DNA of 64,000 bases from Murinocardiopsis flavida (GTDB lineage Bacteria > Actinomycetota > Actinomycetes > Streptosporangiales > Streptosporangiaceae). Positions 40,529 through 50,182 of this stretch are shown one piece after another. The notes under the pieces are model-generated. The model did no database searches. It had not been told where the DNA came from and saw only the letters and a program-made list of their open reading frames with translations. Within the stretch, counting starts at the first letter, position 1. Each line of letters opens with the position of its first letter. Location of the stretch: positions 1-64,000 of the forward strand of contig NZ_PYGA01000034.1 of assembly GCF_003014485.1 (NCBI RefSeq), written 5' to 3'. The translations under genes and the position numbers were made by a program.

Positions 40529-41425
40529 CTACTGGGCGGCGCCGGGCTGCTGCTCCTGGGTGTTCTGCTGGATCCGCTCCATCTCGACCGCGCGGCGGTA
40601 CAGCGGGTCGTCGAAGTTGCCCAGCGCGATGAGCGGCGAGCTGAGGTCCACCTTCTTCGCGGGGTCCTTGGCGCCGGTCTGCTGCACCCAGGTGACGAGG
40701 AGGTAGTGGCCGTTGATGTCGGCCTCGGCCGCGCTGTAGCCGGTGCCCATGGCCACGGTCTTGCCGTCCTTGTCCGGCGCCACCAGGAACCCGGGCGCCT
40801 TCGCCTTGGGGTCGTCGGGCGGGGTCAGTTCGTCGGCGACGGCCGTGGCGGCCTTGGTGCTGCGCAGGTTGAAGATGGTGGCGACGCCCTCGTAGCCGTC
40901 GGAGGTGTAGGCGCCGCTCGCCGCCTGGCTGCACCCCGCGTCGGACAGGGCCTTGGCGACCGAGCCGCCCCAGACCGCGTCGCCGCAGTCCTTGGTGAGG
41001 GACCGGGCGCCGAGCGTGAACGTGATGTCCTGGCTCTCGATCTTCGCGTTGTTGCGCTCGAACACCTCGGGCGCGCTGAGGGCGCGGCTGTCGACCTTCG
41101 TGGAGGCCAGCAGTTCGGTGTTGCCCTCGTTGGGGTAGACCGTGTAATCGGTCGCGCGGCCGTTCTCGGCCGCCTCACCGCCCCCGGTGTACTCCATGAC
41201 CACGACCACGCCCAGCGCGACCACGGCCAGGCCGAGCGCGCCCAGCAGCCAGGGCAGCAGCCGGCCGCCGGGCTTGGCCGCGCGGCCACCGCCCTTGGAC
41301 CTGCGCCGGCGCCGGCTGCCCGGGGCAGGCGCGACCAGGCCTTCGATGGCTTCGGCGGAATCGGCGTCCGCGGATTTGCGCCGCCGTCCGGCGGTACCGG
41401 ACGCGGACGACTCAGTTGGCGACAC
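40529..41425 (-). CDS. Membrane-anchored extracytoplasmic protein, paralog 1
   Basis: The 298-aa protein has a basic N-terminal region (GSRRRRRSKGGGRAAK), one membrane segment (about residues 60-82) and an extracytoplasmic domain. Two cysteines occur in KDCGDAVWGGSVAKALSDAGC, probably a disulfide. The domain aligns with that of the next gene (41627-42853) along its length, so the two are paralogs. I use the GTG at 41425 with GAGAGG upstream; an ATG at 41446 lacks a binding site. Function is unknown; homologs are seen beside lgt in actinobacteria only by my inference. Confidence 0.68.
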   Translation of the reverse strand: MSPTESSASGTAGRRRKSADADSAEAIEGLVAPAPGSRRRRRSKGGGRAAKPGGRLLPWLLGALGLAVVALGVVVVMEYTGGGEAAENGRATDYTVYPNEGNTELLASTKVDSRALSAPEVFERNNAKIESQDITFTLGARSLTKDCGDAVWGGSVAKALSDAGCSQAASGAYTSDGYEGVATIFNLRSTKAATAVADELTPPDDPKAKAPGFLVAPDKDGKTVAMGTGYSAAEADINGHYLLVTWVQQTGAKDPAKKVDLSSPLIALGNFDDPLYRRAVEMERIQQNTQEQQPGAAQ

Positions 41426-41543
41426 CAGAACCTCTCGGTGGATCATGCGGGGCGGCGGAGGCGCACCCCTGCCGCCCGCCTCGGGGGACAGAGGGAGCGG
41501 GCGGAAACAGATTAGTGGACGCACCGACGCGGCGGACCCCCGC

Positions 41544-41579
41544 ACCGGGATCGGGCCCGGCACCGGGCCCGATCCCGGT
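41544..41579 (-). terminator. 16-bp hairpin between the two paralogs
   Basis: A perfect 16-bp stem (41544-41559 with 41564-41579) has a GCAC tetraloop, 48 nt past the stop of the 41627-42853 gene. Its left arm region shares 14 bases (CGCACCGGGATCGG) with 31339-31352. Confidence 0.8.
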
Positions 41580-41626
41580 CGCCCGTGCCGGGCGCCAGTA
41601 CTCGGCGCCCGTGCGGGGCGCCGGTT

Positions 41627-42853
41627 TCAGTCGCCTTCGGCCGCGTGCACCTGCTCGTACACCGACACCGCTGCGTCCATGGTCACCACGTTGAGGGTCG
41701 CCATCGAGTCGTCGTTCTTGGGTTCGCCGCCGTCGGCGCGCGCCACCCAGAACACGGCGACGTAGTGGCCCATCACCTGGGTGGTGGCCTGGCTGTAGCC
41801 CTCGTGCAGGCCCTTGAGGTCGGAGTCGAGCGGCAGCAGGAACCCGGGCGTGCCCTTGGGCGTGAGCTGCTCGGCGACCGCGGCCGACGCGTCGGAGTCG
41901 GCGACGTCGAACAGCACGAACTGCGCGACGAACTCCTTGTCGGAGTCGTGGTAGACGCCCTGCGCCGCCGAGTTGCACCCGCCGTCGGCGAGCGACTCGG
42001 CGAGTTCCTTGCCCCAGACGGCCGAGGTGCACTTCTCGGTGACCTGGGATTCGCCCAGCGACAGCTTGGTGCTGTCGAGTTCGAGCGACCCGGTGTCGCC
42101 GAAGACCTGCTTCTCGGTCATGGGCTTGGCGTCCTTCGGACGCTCGGCGATGGGCGCGAAGATCTCCTGGTCGGGCTGCTCGTGGTAGAGCTCGGGCTGG
42201 AGCGTGGAGTGGCCGTCGGGCGGGTCGATGATGGGCGCGGCGTTGTTGGCGCTCGAACCCGCCGTCGAACCGGACAGCAGCAGGTAGACGAGGACCGCCA
42301 GCAGGACGACCATCGCCAGGCCGGTGAGGCCGAGCAGCCCCGCCAGCACGACCGTGCCGGAGCGGCCGCGGCTCTGGCCGGCGAGCGAGTACACGATCTG
42401 GTTCGGCCGGTCGCCGAGGACGCTGACGCGCTTCAGCGCCGACGCCGAGAACCGCGACAGCGGGTCGGACTGCACGGCCTTGCGCGCGCGGCGGCTGCCG
42501 CCGCGCGCCTCGCTCCGGGTCTCGCGCGGGTCGGCGCCGTCGGGGTCGTCCCAGTCGTCGGCCGGGCCGCCGTGGTCGCCGGGGGCGTCGTAATCGGGAT
42601 CGTAATCGGGGTGGGTGGTGTCGTGACGGGAGCCGTCGTACCGGTCGTCCGGGTAGCGGTCGTCGCCGTAGGTGTCGTCGTAGGAGTCCTCGGCGCGCTC
42701 GCCGGGGTAGGGCTCGGCGGCGCGCTGGCCGCGCCCGCGGCGCGGCTCGCCCCCGGCCCTGCGGCCAGGTCGGCTCCGCTGCTCAGGATCGCCGGAGCGG
42801 GATCGCCGGGAGCGGCGCGCGCCGGCGCGTCCTGCGGAATCGGATTTCCTCAC
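41627..42853 (-). CDS. Membrane-anchored extracytoplasmic protein, paralog 2
   Basis: The 408-aa protein has a long charged, disordered cytoplasmic part rich in Asp, Tyr, Arg and Pro (about residues 1-140), a membrane segment (about 163-190) and an extracytoplasmic domain. That domain carries the cysteine pair EKCTSAVWGKELAESLADGGC and APGFLL/TPGFLL-type segments shared with the preceding paralog. I place the start at GTG 42853. It lies 131 bp from lgt. No known domain is recognised. Co-location with a lipoprotein-modification and disulfide cassette suggests an envelope role. Confidence 0.68.
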   Translation of the reverse strand: MRKSDSAGRAGARRSRRSRSGDPEQRSRPGRRAGGEPRRGRGQRAAEPYPGERAEDSYDDTYGDDRYPDDRYDGSRHDTTHPDYDPDYDAPGDHGGPADDWDDPDGADPRETRSEARGGSRRARKAVQSDPLSRFSASALKRVSVLGDRPNQIVYSLAGQSRGRSGTVVLAGLLGLTGLAMVVLLAVLVYLLLSGSTAGSSANNAAPIIDPPDGHSTLQPELYHEQPDQEIFAPIAERPKDAKPMTEKQVFGDTGSLELDSTKLSLGESQVTEKCTSAVWGKELAESLADGGCNSAAQGVYHDSDKEFVAQFVLFDVADSDASAAVAEQLTPKGTPGFLLPLDSDLKGLHEGYSQATTQVMGHYVAVFWVARADGGEPKNDDSMATLNVVTMDAAVSVYEQVHAAEGD

Positions 42854-42984
42854 CTGGTACTCAATCGTCGGGTGGACAGGCACGGGACGGTTCTGCCCCG
42901 GGTCGTGTGCTGCGGACCGTTCCGGGCTCGAACAGCACCCGCAGCACACTCACCGGTTCGTGGCTCCTCGCGGGAAGGCGCCCC

Positions 42985-44040
42985 CTAGTCCTGGCGCGCC
43001 GGGCCGTCCTCGGCGGCCTGGTCGGCGGGACCGTCGGGCGGGACCGTGCCGCCGGGGTCGGTGCCGCCGGACGCGGGTGCCTCCGCGGCGGCCCCGCCGC
43101 TGCTGCCCGGGGTGTCGTCCTCGATCATCTGGGTCCCTGCGTCGTGGCCCACCGGGACCACGCGGGTGGAGAAGGAGTCCAGCCGCCGCCCGGCCCACAG
43201 GAAGTAGGCGAGGGCGCCGAGGAACACCAGGACGGCGGTGTAGTTGTTCAGCCGGAGACCGAAGAAGTCGTTCGCGGGGTCGACCCGGAGGTACTCGATC
43301 CAGAACCGTCCCACACAGTAACCCATCACGTACAGGGCGAAAAGCCGCCCGCCGCGCATATCGAAGCGCCGCCCGGCCCAGACGAGCAGTACGGCGAGCG
43401 CCAGGCACCACAGCGATTCGTACAGGAACGTCGGGTGATACAGGGATTCGCCCTCGATGTAGCCGGCGCGCGGCCGGCCCATCGCGTCGAACGGTGTGAT
43501 CTCCAACGCCCACGGCAGGTCGGTGGGGGCGCCGAAGAGCTCCTGGTTGAAGTAGTTGCCCCACCGGCCGAACGCCTGGGCGAGCGGGATGGTGGGCGCG
43601 ATGGCGAAGGACAGCTGCGACATCGACAGGCCGCGCTTGCGCGCCACCCACCACACGCCCAGCGCGCCCAGCGGGACGGCGCCCCAGATGCCGAGCCCGC
43701 CGTTCCAGATGGCGAACGCCTGCCAGGGGTCGCGGCCCTCGGCGAAGTACAGCTGGTAGTCGCTGATGACGTGGTAGAGGCGCCCGCCGATGAGGCCGAG
43801 GATCACCGCGGGGACCGCGAGATCCATGATGGTGCCCTTCTCCCCGCCCATGGCGTGCCACCGGCGCTCGCTCCAGAACACCGCGGCGATGACGCCCGCG
43901 AGGATGCACAGCGCGTAGAAGTGCAGGGTGAGCGGCCCGAGGGACACCGAGTTGGTCTCGGGGCTGGGGATCGCCGCGAGGGCGCGCCCCGCGGCGGCGC
44001 CGGTGTCGGCGCCGATGGCGGTGGTGAGCGGATTCATCAT
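42985..44040 (-). CDS. lgt: Prolipoprotein diacylglyceryl transferase
   Basis: Lgt (351 aa) transfers diacylglycerol from phosphatidylglycerol to the lipobox cysteine of prolipoproteins in the membrane. About seven membrane segments are present with LIGGRLYHVISDYQ, the GRWGNYFNQELFG signature and YHPTFLYESLW. The last ~50 residues (after AGRRLDSFSTRVV) are an Asp/Gly/Pro-rich cytoplasmic or exposed tail beyond the usual length, typical of actinobacterial Lgt. The ATG at 44040 is 7 bp after the DsbA-like gene, so the two are cotranscribed. Confidence 0.96.
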   Translation of the reverse strand: MMNPLTTAIGADTGAAAGRALAAIPSPETNSVSLGPLTLHFYALCILAGVIAAVFWSERRWHAMGGEKGTIMDLAVPAVILGLIGGRLYHVISDYQLYFAEGRDPWQAFAIWNGGLGIWGAVPLGALGVWWVARKRGLSMSQLSFAIAPTIPLAQAFGRWGNYFNQELFGAPTDLPWALEITPFDAMGRPRAGYIEGESLYHPTFLYESLWCLALAVLLVWAGRRFDMRGGRLFALYVMGYCVGRFWIEYLRVDPANDFFGLRLNNYTAVLVFLGALAYFLWAGRRLDSFSTRVVPVGHDAGTQMIEDDTPGSSGGAAAEAPASGGTDPGGTVPPDGPADQAAEDGPARQD

Positions 44041-44047
44041 GGAAAGG

Positions 44048-45040
44048 CTACTTTTCGACGGGGGATTCGGATGGGGACGCCGACGGCGAACCGCTCGGCT
44101 GGGGCTCGGCGGGCTTGGTGTCGACCTCGCCGGGCTTCGCGGACTTCACGGCCTCGGTCAGCGCGTCGACCCGGAAGACGTCCTGGCCCTGGAGCGCGCC
44201 GTTGATGTAGACCGCCGGGGTGCCGGTGAACGCGTTGTCGCCGCTGTCGGGGCCGTAGCGGGCGTTCACCCCGTCCGTGGCGTCGAACACCTCCTGGACG
44301 TAGGTGCCGTCGAAGTCGGCGGCGCTGCCGCCGCCCGCGGCGATGATCTTCGCGGGAGTCATGGCGGCCACCTGCTCCTCGCCCGCCTTCGCGACGGCCT
44401 TGCCGTACAGGTCCGTGTAGGTGTCGACGACCTTGCTCTCGGCGTCGACCCGCTTGGCGAAGCCGGGGTCCTTGATGCCGGCCTCTTCGCCCCACGCCTT
44501 GAGGTCGTCGGCGGGGAAGCCTTCGCTGCCTTCGGCCGGCTGGTTCTCGAACAGGATGTCGTTGTACTCGACGAACTTGCCGTAGTCGGCCGCCGCGCGG
44601 GCCGCGGCGCCGGCGCGCAGCGAGTTGGCGTTCAGCGGGGCCGCCTGCTTGGCGAAGATGCTCACCGGGCGGAGGTGCACGATGGCGTCGCCGTCGGCGG
44701 CGAGCTTCTTCAGGGTGTCGGAGTTGGTGGCCTCGAACTGCATGCACGCCGGGCACTGGTAGTCGGCGTAGACCTCGACAACGGGGGCCTTGGCGCCCTC
44801 CTTGGCCATGACGACGCTGCCGTCGTCCTGGCGGGTCTGCGGCGCGAGGGCGCCGGTGTACCCTTCGGCCTGCTTGCCGGCCGTGGTCATGTAGAGGTAG
44901 CCGCCGCCCACGATGAGCGCGACCACCACGACCGCCGCACCGAGGATGGCGAGGAGCCTGTTGCGCTTCTCACGCTGCTGCTGGCGCAGCCGCTCCTGCT
45001 TGAGCCGCTCCCGGGACGCTCGCCGCGCCGCCTTACTCAT
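44048..45040 (-). CDS. DsbA-family membrane-anchored thioredoxin
   Basis: The 330-aa protein has a basic coiled N-terminus (residues 1-28), one membrane segment (29-50) and an extracytoplasmic DsbA/Thioredoxin_4 domain. The redox motif CPAC is at 96-99 in YADYQCPACMQFE and the cis-proline loop is TGTPAVYING. It likely forms or shuffles disulfides in exported proteins. The C-terminus ends in a Ser/Pro tail. It sits between MauE/DoxX (upstream) and lgt, which fits a shared envelope-maturation role. Confidence 0.92.
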   Translation of the reverse strand: MSKAARRASRERLKQERLRQQQREKRNRLLAILGAAVVVVALIVGGGYLYMTTAGKQAEGYTGALAPQTRQDDGSVVMAKEGAKAPVVEVYADYQCPACMQFEATNSDTLKKLAADGDAIVHLRPVSIFAKQAAPLNANSLRAGAAARAAADYGKFVEYNDILFENQPAEGSEGFPADDLKAWGEEAGIKDPGFAKRVDAESKVVDTYTDLYGKAVAKAGEEQVAAMTPAKIIAAGGGSAADFDGTYVQEVFDATDGVNARYGPDSGDNAFTGTPAVYINGALQGQDVFRVDALTEAVKSAKPGEVDTKPAEPQPSGSPSASPSESPVEK

Positions 45041-45070
45041 CGGCCGATCACCATTCCTCGTGGATGTCCG

Positions 45071-45102
45071 TTGTCATTGGCTGTCGTTTGTCATGGCTGT
45101 CG
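45071..45102. repeat. Imperfect 16-bp tandem repeat
   Basis: TTGTCATTGGCTGTCG (45071-45086) is followed by TTTGTCATGGCTGTCG (45087-45102), in the gap between the MauE/DoxX gene and the DsbA-like gene. Confidence 0.8.
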
Positions 45103-45215
45103 TTGACGGGGTCGACGGGTCGGTGCCGCCGCTCCGCCGCCGGCGGAGCCCCGGCGCGGCGGTGTTCCGGCGGCGCGGTGCGCCGTGCCGGTGCGCCCGC
45201 GCGCGGAGGGCGGGG

Positions 45216-45758
45216 TCACGCGCCCGCTTTCGGTTCGGGGTACAGGCCGAGCACGCGGTCGAGCGCGAAGGGCGACCTGGGCCAGATCATGACGATACCC
45301 GCCAGGAGTACGAAGGCGGCGTCGCGTGCGATGTCGACGCCGTACTCGGTGTCGCCCGCCGCGACCTGCCCGCCGGTGCCGAAGCACCCGCAGTCGATCG
45401 TGAGCCCGCGCGCCCAGGCCGAGGCGATGCCCGCGATGAACACGAGCATCACCAGGCCGACGACCGCGCCGACGTAGCGGGTGGCGAGTCCGACCAGCAG
45501 CAGCACGGCGAGGGCGATCTCGAAGAACGGCAGGGTGTACCCGATGAGCTGGTTCAGGCCGTCGCCGAACAGCTCGTAGGCGGCGACCGACTGCACCGAC
45601 AGCGACGGGGCGCTGATCTTGCTGAGGCCCGCGTAGCCCATGACCCCGACGAGCACGAGGCGGGACAGCAGGGTCGCCCACGGCTGGACGGCCTGCCACC
45701 GCGAGGCGGTGGCGGGTGCGTCCTGGCTCGGCTGGCTCGGCTGGTCGACGGTGTCCAT
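45216..45758 (-). CDS. MauE/DoxX family redox-associated membrane protein
   Basis: The 180-aa protein has four membrane segments and the pattern GYAGLSKISAPSLSVQSVAAYELF near the start of the DoxX/MauE fold. It also carries DCGCFG (residues 122-127), a cysteine pair typical of the MauE branch, which supplies or relays electrons for disulfide chemistry. In actinobacteria this gene commonly neighbours a DsbA-like protein, as here. It likely works with the CPAC protein downstream, though no partner is proven. The ATG at 45758 has GGAG-type sequence upstream. Confidence 0.9.
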   Translation of the reverse strand: MDTVDQPSQPSQDAPATASRWQAVQPWATLLSRLVLVGVMGYAGLSKISAPSLSVQSVAAYELFGDGLNQLIGYTLPFFEIALAVLLLVGLATRYVGAVVGLVMLVFIAGIASAWARGLTIDCGCFGTGGQVAAGDTEYGVDIARDAAFVLLAGIVMIWPRSPFALDRVLGLYPEPKAGA

Positions 45759-45901
45759 GGAGGAGGCGCTTCCCTGCGGCTGTGTGGCGGCTGCGACAAC
45801 GCAAGACTACTGGGAGTTGCGGTACGGCGACGCGGAGTTCGGCGCACGCGGGTGCCGACGGCCCGCCGCCGTCCGCTGAACTGTAGCGTTCCCGCCCGGG
45901 A

Positions 45902-45932
45902 CCCCGCGGCCGGCCTGCGGTCGGCCGCGGGG
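45902..45932 (-). terminator. Terminator downstream of trpA
   Basis: An 11-bp perfect stem (45902-45912 with 45922-45932) extends by three further pairs, one a G-T, around a TGC loop. It lies about 95 nt past the trpA stop on the minus strand and 143 nt before the MauE/DoxX gene. Confidence 0.75.
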
Positions 45933-46027
45933 CTCTCACACCCGATTCTTACCGTGCCCGGCTGGGCGCTGGCCCGCTCGGAGCGTGCCCGGAGCCCGGG
46001 GTGATCCGGCGGACCGCTCCGGCGGAC

Positions 46028-46840
46028 TCACCCGCGCGCGGAGCGGACCCCCTGGGCGAGCTCCTCGGCGAAGGCGCGCACCGCGCCCAGCCCGGTCTCC
46101 AGGTCGGGCGCGTCGAGCACCCGCTGGCAGAACCCGGCCCCCACGATCACCCCGTCGGCGTAGCCGGCGACCTCGGCGGCCTGCGCGCCGTTGGAGATGC
46201 CGAGCCCGACGCAGACGCGCAGCCCGCTGTCGGCGGTGTGGGCGCGCGTGCGGGTGACGAGCTTCTCCGCTGTGGCGGCGACCTCGGTTCGGGCGCCGGT
46301 GACGCCCATCAGCGACGCGGCGTAGACGAACCCGCGGCTCGCGCGGGTGGTCAGGGCCAGGCGCTCGTCGGTGGAGGAGGGCGCGACGAGGAAGATGCGG
46401 TCGAGACCCGCGGCGTCGCTCGCCTCGATCCACTCCCCCGCCTCCTCGGGCAGCAGGTCGGGAGTGATGATCCCGGCGCCGCCCGCAGCGGCGAGGTCGT
46501 CGGCGAACCGGCGCACGCCGTAGCGGTCGATGGGGTTGTAGTACGACATCACGAGCGCCGCCGCGCCGGTCTGCGCCGTGGCGGCGACCACGCGCATGAC
46601 GTCGGCCGGGGTGGTGCCGGCGTCGAGCGCCATGTCGGCGGCCCGCTGGATGGTGGGGCCGTCCATCGCGGGGTCGGAGTAGGGCAGGCCGACCTCGACG
46701 ATGTCGCAGCCGCCCGCGACCATCGCGCGGATCACCTCGATGGAGGAGTCGACGTCGGGGAACCCGGCCGGCAGGTAGCCGATCAGCGCGGCCCTGCCCT
46801 CGCCGGCGGCCTGATCCAGCTTTGTCACCAGGGTGCTCAT
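46028..46840 (-). CDS. trpA: Tryptophan synthase alpha chain
   Basis: TrpA (270 aa) cleaves indole-3-glycerol phosphate to indole, which tunnels to TrpB. The catalytic Glu in DIVEVGLPYSDPAMDGP, the phosphate-binding GLGISN and GAG segments, and the mobile loop SLMGVTGAR are intact. The ATG at 46840 follows GAGGGCGT. It lies 67 bp downstream of trpB in the same operon, and ends at the hairpin at 45902. Confidence 0.96.
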   Translation of the reverse strand: MSTLVTKLDQAAGEGRAALIGYLPAGFPDVDSSIEVIRAMVAGGCDIVEVGLPYSDPAMDGPTIQRAADMALDAGTTPADVMRVVAATAQTGAAALVMSYYNPIDRYGVRRFADDLAAAGGAGIITPDLLPEEAGEWIEASDAAGLDRIFLVAPSSTDERLALTTRASRGFVYAASLMGVTGARTEVAATAEKLVTRTRAHTADSGLRVCVGLGISNGAQAAEVAGYADGVIVGAGFCQRVLDAPDLETGLGAVRAFAEELAQGVRSARG

Positions 46841-46907
46841 ACGCCCTCACCACTCCTCGTCCGCTCTGCTCCCCGTACCGCCGCGCGCCGCGCCCGGCCC
46901 GCGGTGC

Positions 46908-48137
<1,230 letters not shown>

Positions 48138-48327
48138 GATGGGACTCCTAGCGGCCGGCCCGGGAACTCGGGCGCGGCCGGGGTCGGTGGTCGGATGTCT
48201 GGTACGGGTGGTGCCGCGCACCGGGCACGGGCGCACGGGGACGGGCACGAGGAGTACGGGGGGAGCGCGGCGCACGCGTGCGCGGAGTCCCCCTACGACC
48301 ATCGGTGCCCGGGCATCCGCGCCTCCC

Positions 48328-49134
48328 TCAGCGCCGGTCGCGCAGCGCCGGGTGGGCGCCGGCGGTCACCAGGTCGGCCACCGCGTCGCGCGGGTTGCGC
48401 CCGACCACCAGGCTCTCCCCCACCAGGACGGCGTCGGCCCCGGCACCGGCGTAGGCCAGCAGGTCGTGCGGCCCGCGGACACCGGATTCGGCGATGCGCA
48501 CCCGGTCCTCGGGGATGAGCGGGGCGAGGCGGGCGAAGGTGCCGCGGTCGACGTCGAGCGTGCCGAGGTCGCGGGCGTTGACGCCGATGACGGCCGCCCC
48601 GGCGTCGAGGGCCCGCTCGACCTCCTCCTCGGTGTGCACCTCGACGATGGGGGTGAGCCCCAGCGACTCGGCGCGCTCCACCAGCGAGATCAGCGCGGGC
48701 TGTTCGAGCGCCGCGACGATCAGCAGGACGGCGTCGGCGCCGTGGACGCGCGCCTCCCACAGCTGGTAGGCGCTGACGACGAAGTCCTTGCGCAGCAGCG
48801 GGGTCGCCACGGCGGCGCGCACGGCGGCGAGGTCGGCGAGGCTCCCGCCGAACCGGCGCTGCTCGGTCAGGACGCTGATGAGGCAGGCGCCGCCCGCCGC
48901 GTAGTCGACGGCGAGCGACGCGGGGTCGGCGATGGCGGCGAGCGCGCCCTTGGACGGGCTGGAGCGCTTGACCTCGGCGATGACCTGGACACCCGGGGCG
49001 CGCAGCGCGGCCGCGACGTCCTTGGGCCATGCGACGGCGGCTGCCGCGGACTTGAGTTGCTCCAGCGGTGTCGCGGCCTGGCGATCGGAGAGATCTGCGC
49101 GTACTCCGTCGAGGATCTCGTCGAGCACGCTCAC
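48328..49134 (-). CDS. trpC: Indole-3-glycerol phosphate synthase
   Basis: TrpC (268 aa) closes the indole ring in tryptophan synthesis. The active-site sequence [13 protein letters not shown], the [22 protein letters not shown] strand, [12 protein letters not shown] and AESGV are all intact. The start is GTG 49134. A 7-bp GC hairpin with CTTC loop lies about 45 nt upstream in the leader. I see no run of Trp codons that would mark an attenuator. Upstream is a DUF2752 protein gene rather than trpD or trpE. Confidence 0.95.
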   Translation of the reverse strand: MSVLDEILDGVRADLSDRQAATPLEQLKSAAAAVAWPKDVAAALRAPGVQVIAEVKRSSPSKGALAAIADPASLAVDYAAGGACLISVLTEQRRFGGSLADLAAVRAAVATPLLRKDFVVSAYQLWEARVHGADAVLLIVAALEQPALISLVERAESLGLTPIVEVHTEEEVERALDAGAAVIGVNARDLGTLDVDRGTFARLAPLIPEDRVRIAESGVRGPHDLLAYAGAGADAVLVGESLVVGRNPRDAVADLVTAGAHPALRDRR

Positions 49135-49287
49135 GAGGAACTGCCCCCTCCATGCGAGAAAAGCGAAGGTGTTCGGATTCGGGCGGCGGGAAGCCGCCGC
49201 GACCGGGCTGCGACCGGGCGCGCGTCCGTGTCCTGATCGTATCGACCCGGGTGCGCCGGGGTGTCACCGACTCCCGAACCGGCCCGA

Positions 49288-49725
49288 TCAGCTTCCGGGT
49301 GCGAGGAACGCGCCGAAGGGCAGGTTGCGCACGAGCCAGAAGGCCAGGACGACCCCGAGGAGCAGCCACAGCCAGACGGGGCGCACGCTGTCGAACGGGT
49401 CGGGGCCCGGCCGCAGCGACGCGTAGAGCCACCGGGCCCACCCCACGGCGAGGATCGGCAGCAGCACCATGGTCAGCGGGTTCATGGCGAACGCGCCCGC
49501 CAGGTCGCCGTTGGTGAGCGCGCTGACGGCCCGCATGGTGCCGCACCCGGGGCAGTACGTACCGGTGACCATCAGCCAGGGGCACGTGGGATAGTTCCCG
49601 GCCTCGTTGGGGTCGACGACGTGGACGAGTGCCGCCGCCGCGAGCCCGATGGCGCCGACGGCCAGCGGCCCGGCGACCGCCGGCAGCCGCCGCCGCGGCG
49701 CGGCGGCCGAAGGTTCGGGGTCCAT
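49288..49725 (-). CDS. DUF2752 family membrane protein
   Basis: The 145-aa protein has three membrane segments and the DUF2752 signature CPWLMVTGTYCPGCGTMRAV, with three conserved cysteines. Function of this family is unknown, but genes for it frequently sit in actinobacterial trp regions. The start is ATG 49725. A 22-bp perfect palindrome (49766-49787) separates it from the gene before it. Confidence 0.82.
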   Translation of the reverse strand: MDPEPSAAAPRRRLPAVAGPLAVGAIGLAAAALVHVVDPNEAGNYPTCPWLMVTGTYCPGCGTMRAVSALTNGDLAGAFAMNPLTMVLLPILAVGWARWLYASLRPGPDPFDSVRPVWLWLLLGVVLAFWLVRNLPFGAFLAPGS

Positions 49726-49765
49726 GGGCTCCAGGCTATGCCGTCGCCCTGCCGTCGCGCCCCCG

Positions 49766-49787
49766 GCCCCTCGCCCGGGCGAGGGGC
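49766..49787 (-). terminator. 22-bp perfect palindrome between trp-region membrane genes
   Basis: GCCCCTCGCCC (49766-49776) is followed immediately by its complement. It lies 32 nt past the stop of the gene at 49820-50182 and 40 nt before the DUF2752 start, so it probably ends or attenuates transcription between them. Confidence 0.6.
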
Positions 49788-49819
49788 GGGCGGTGCGGTG
49801 CGGGCGGTTCGGGGCGGGG

Positions 49820-50182
49820 TTACTCCGCCGCCGCGACGGCGGGCGCCGGGGCGGCGGCGGGGCCGGCGGGCGCCGGGGCGGGCTCGGCGGCGCTGCGGGC
49901 CGCCAGCCACTCCTCGCGGGTCGGCGGGGTCGGGCGCAGGGTCTTGCGGCCAAGTCCGGCGGCCTTCAGACCGCCGGCGACGACGGCGAGCACGACGCTG
50001 ACGCCCAGGCCGAGCGAGGTCCACAGCACGACGTCGCCGTCGGTCCAGGCCAGGGCGCCGCTCTCGCCGAGGATGATGATGGTGCCCGCGATCGTCCACA
50101 CGACGCACCAGGAGACGGTCAGGAACCAGGCGGCGAAGGTGTGGCCGTGGTCTTCGTGGTCGTCGTGGTGTGCGTCGGTCAT
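49820..50182 (-). CDS. HGxxx-type two-TM membrane protein
   Basis: The 120-aa protein begins with a His/Asp-rich stretch (DAHHDDHEDHGHTFAAWF) followed by two membrane segments (about residues 17-40 and 50-72) and an Ala/Pro-rich tail. It matches the actinobacterial small protein group that starts with HG-x-x-x-AAW. Function is unknown. Its ATG overlaps the stop of the Trp-associated membrane protein gene (ATGA at 50179-50182), so the two are translationally coupled. Confidence 0.78.
   Translation of the reverse strand: MTDAHHDDHEDHGHTFAAWFLTVSWCVVWTIAGTIIILGESGALAWTDGDVVLWTSLGLGVSVVLAVVAGGLKAAGLGRKTLRPTPPTREEWLAARSAAEPAPAPAGPAAAPAPAVAAAE

Noticed and set aside
48138-48327. A trpM-like small gene between trpC and trpB
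   Set aside because: The only long frame there is an in-frame upstream extension of trpB; the other starts give peptides of under ten codons.
49135-49287. A Trp attenuator with leader peptide upstream of trpC
   Set aside because: A small GC hairpin exists, but there is no short frame with Trp codons and no alternative antiterminator pairing that I can see.
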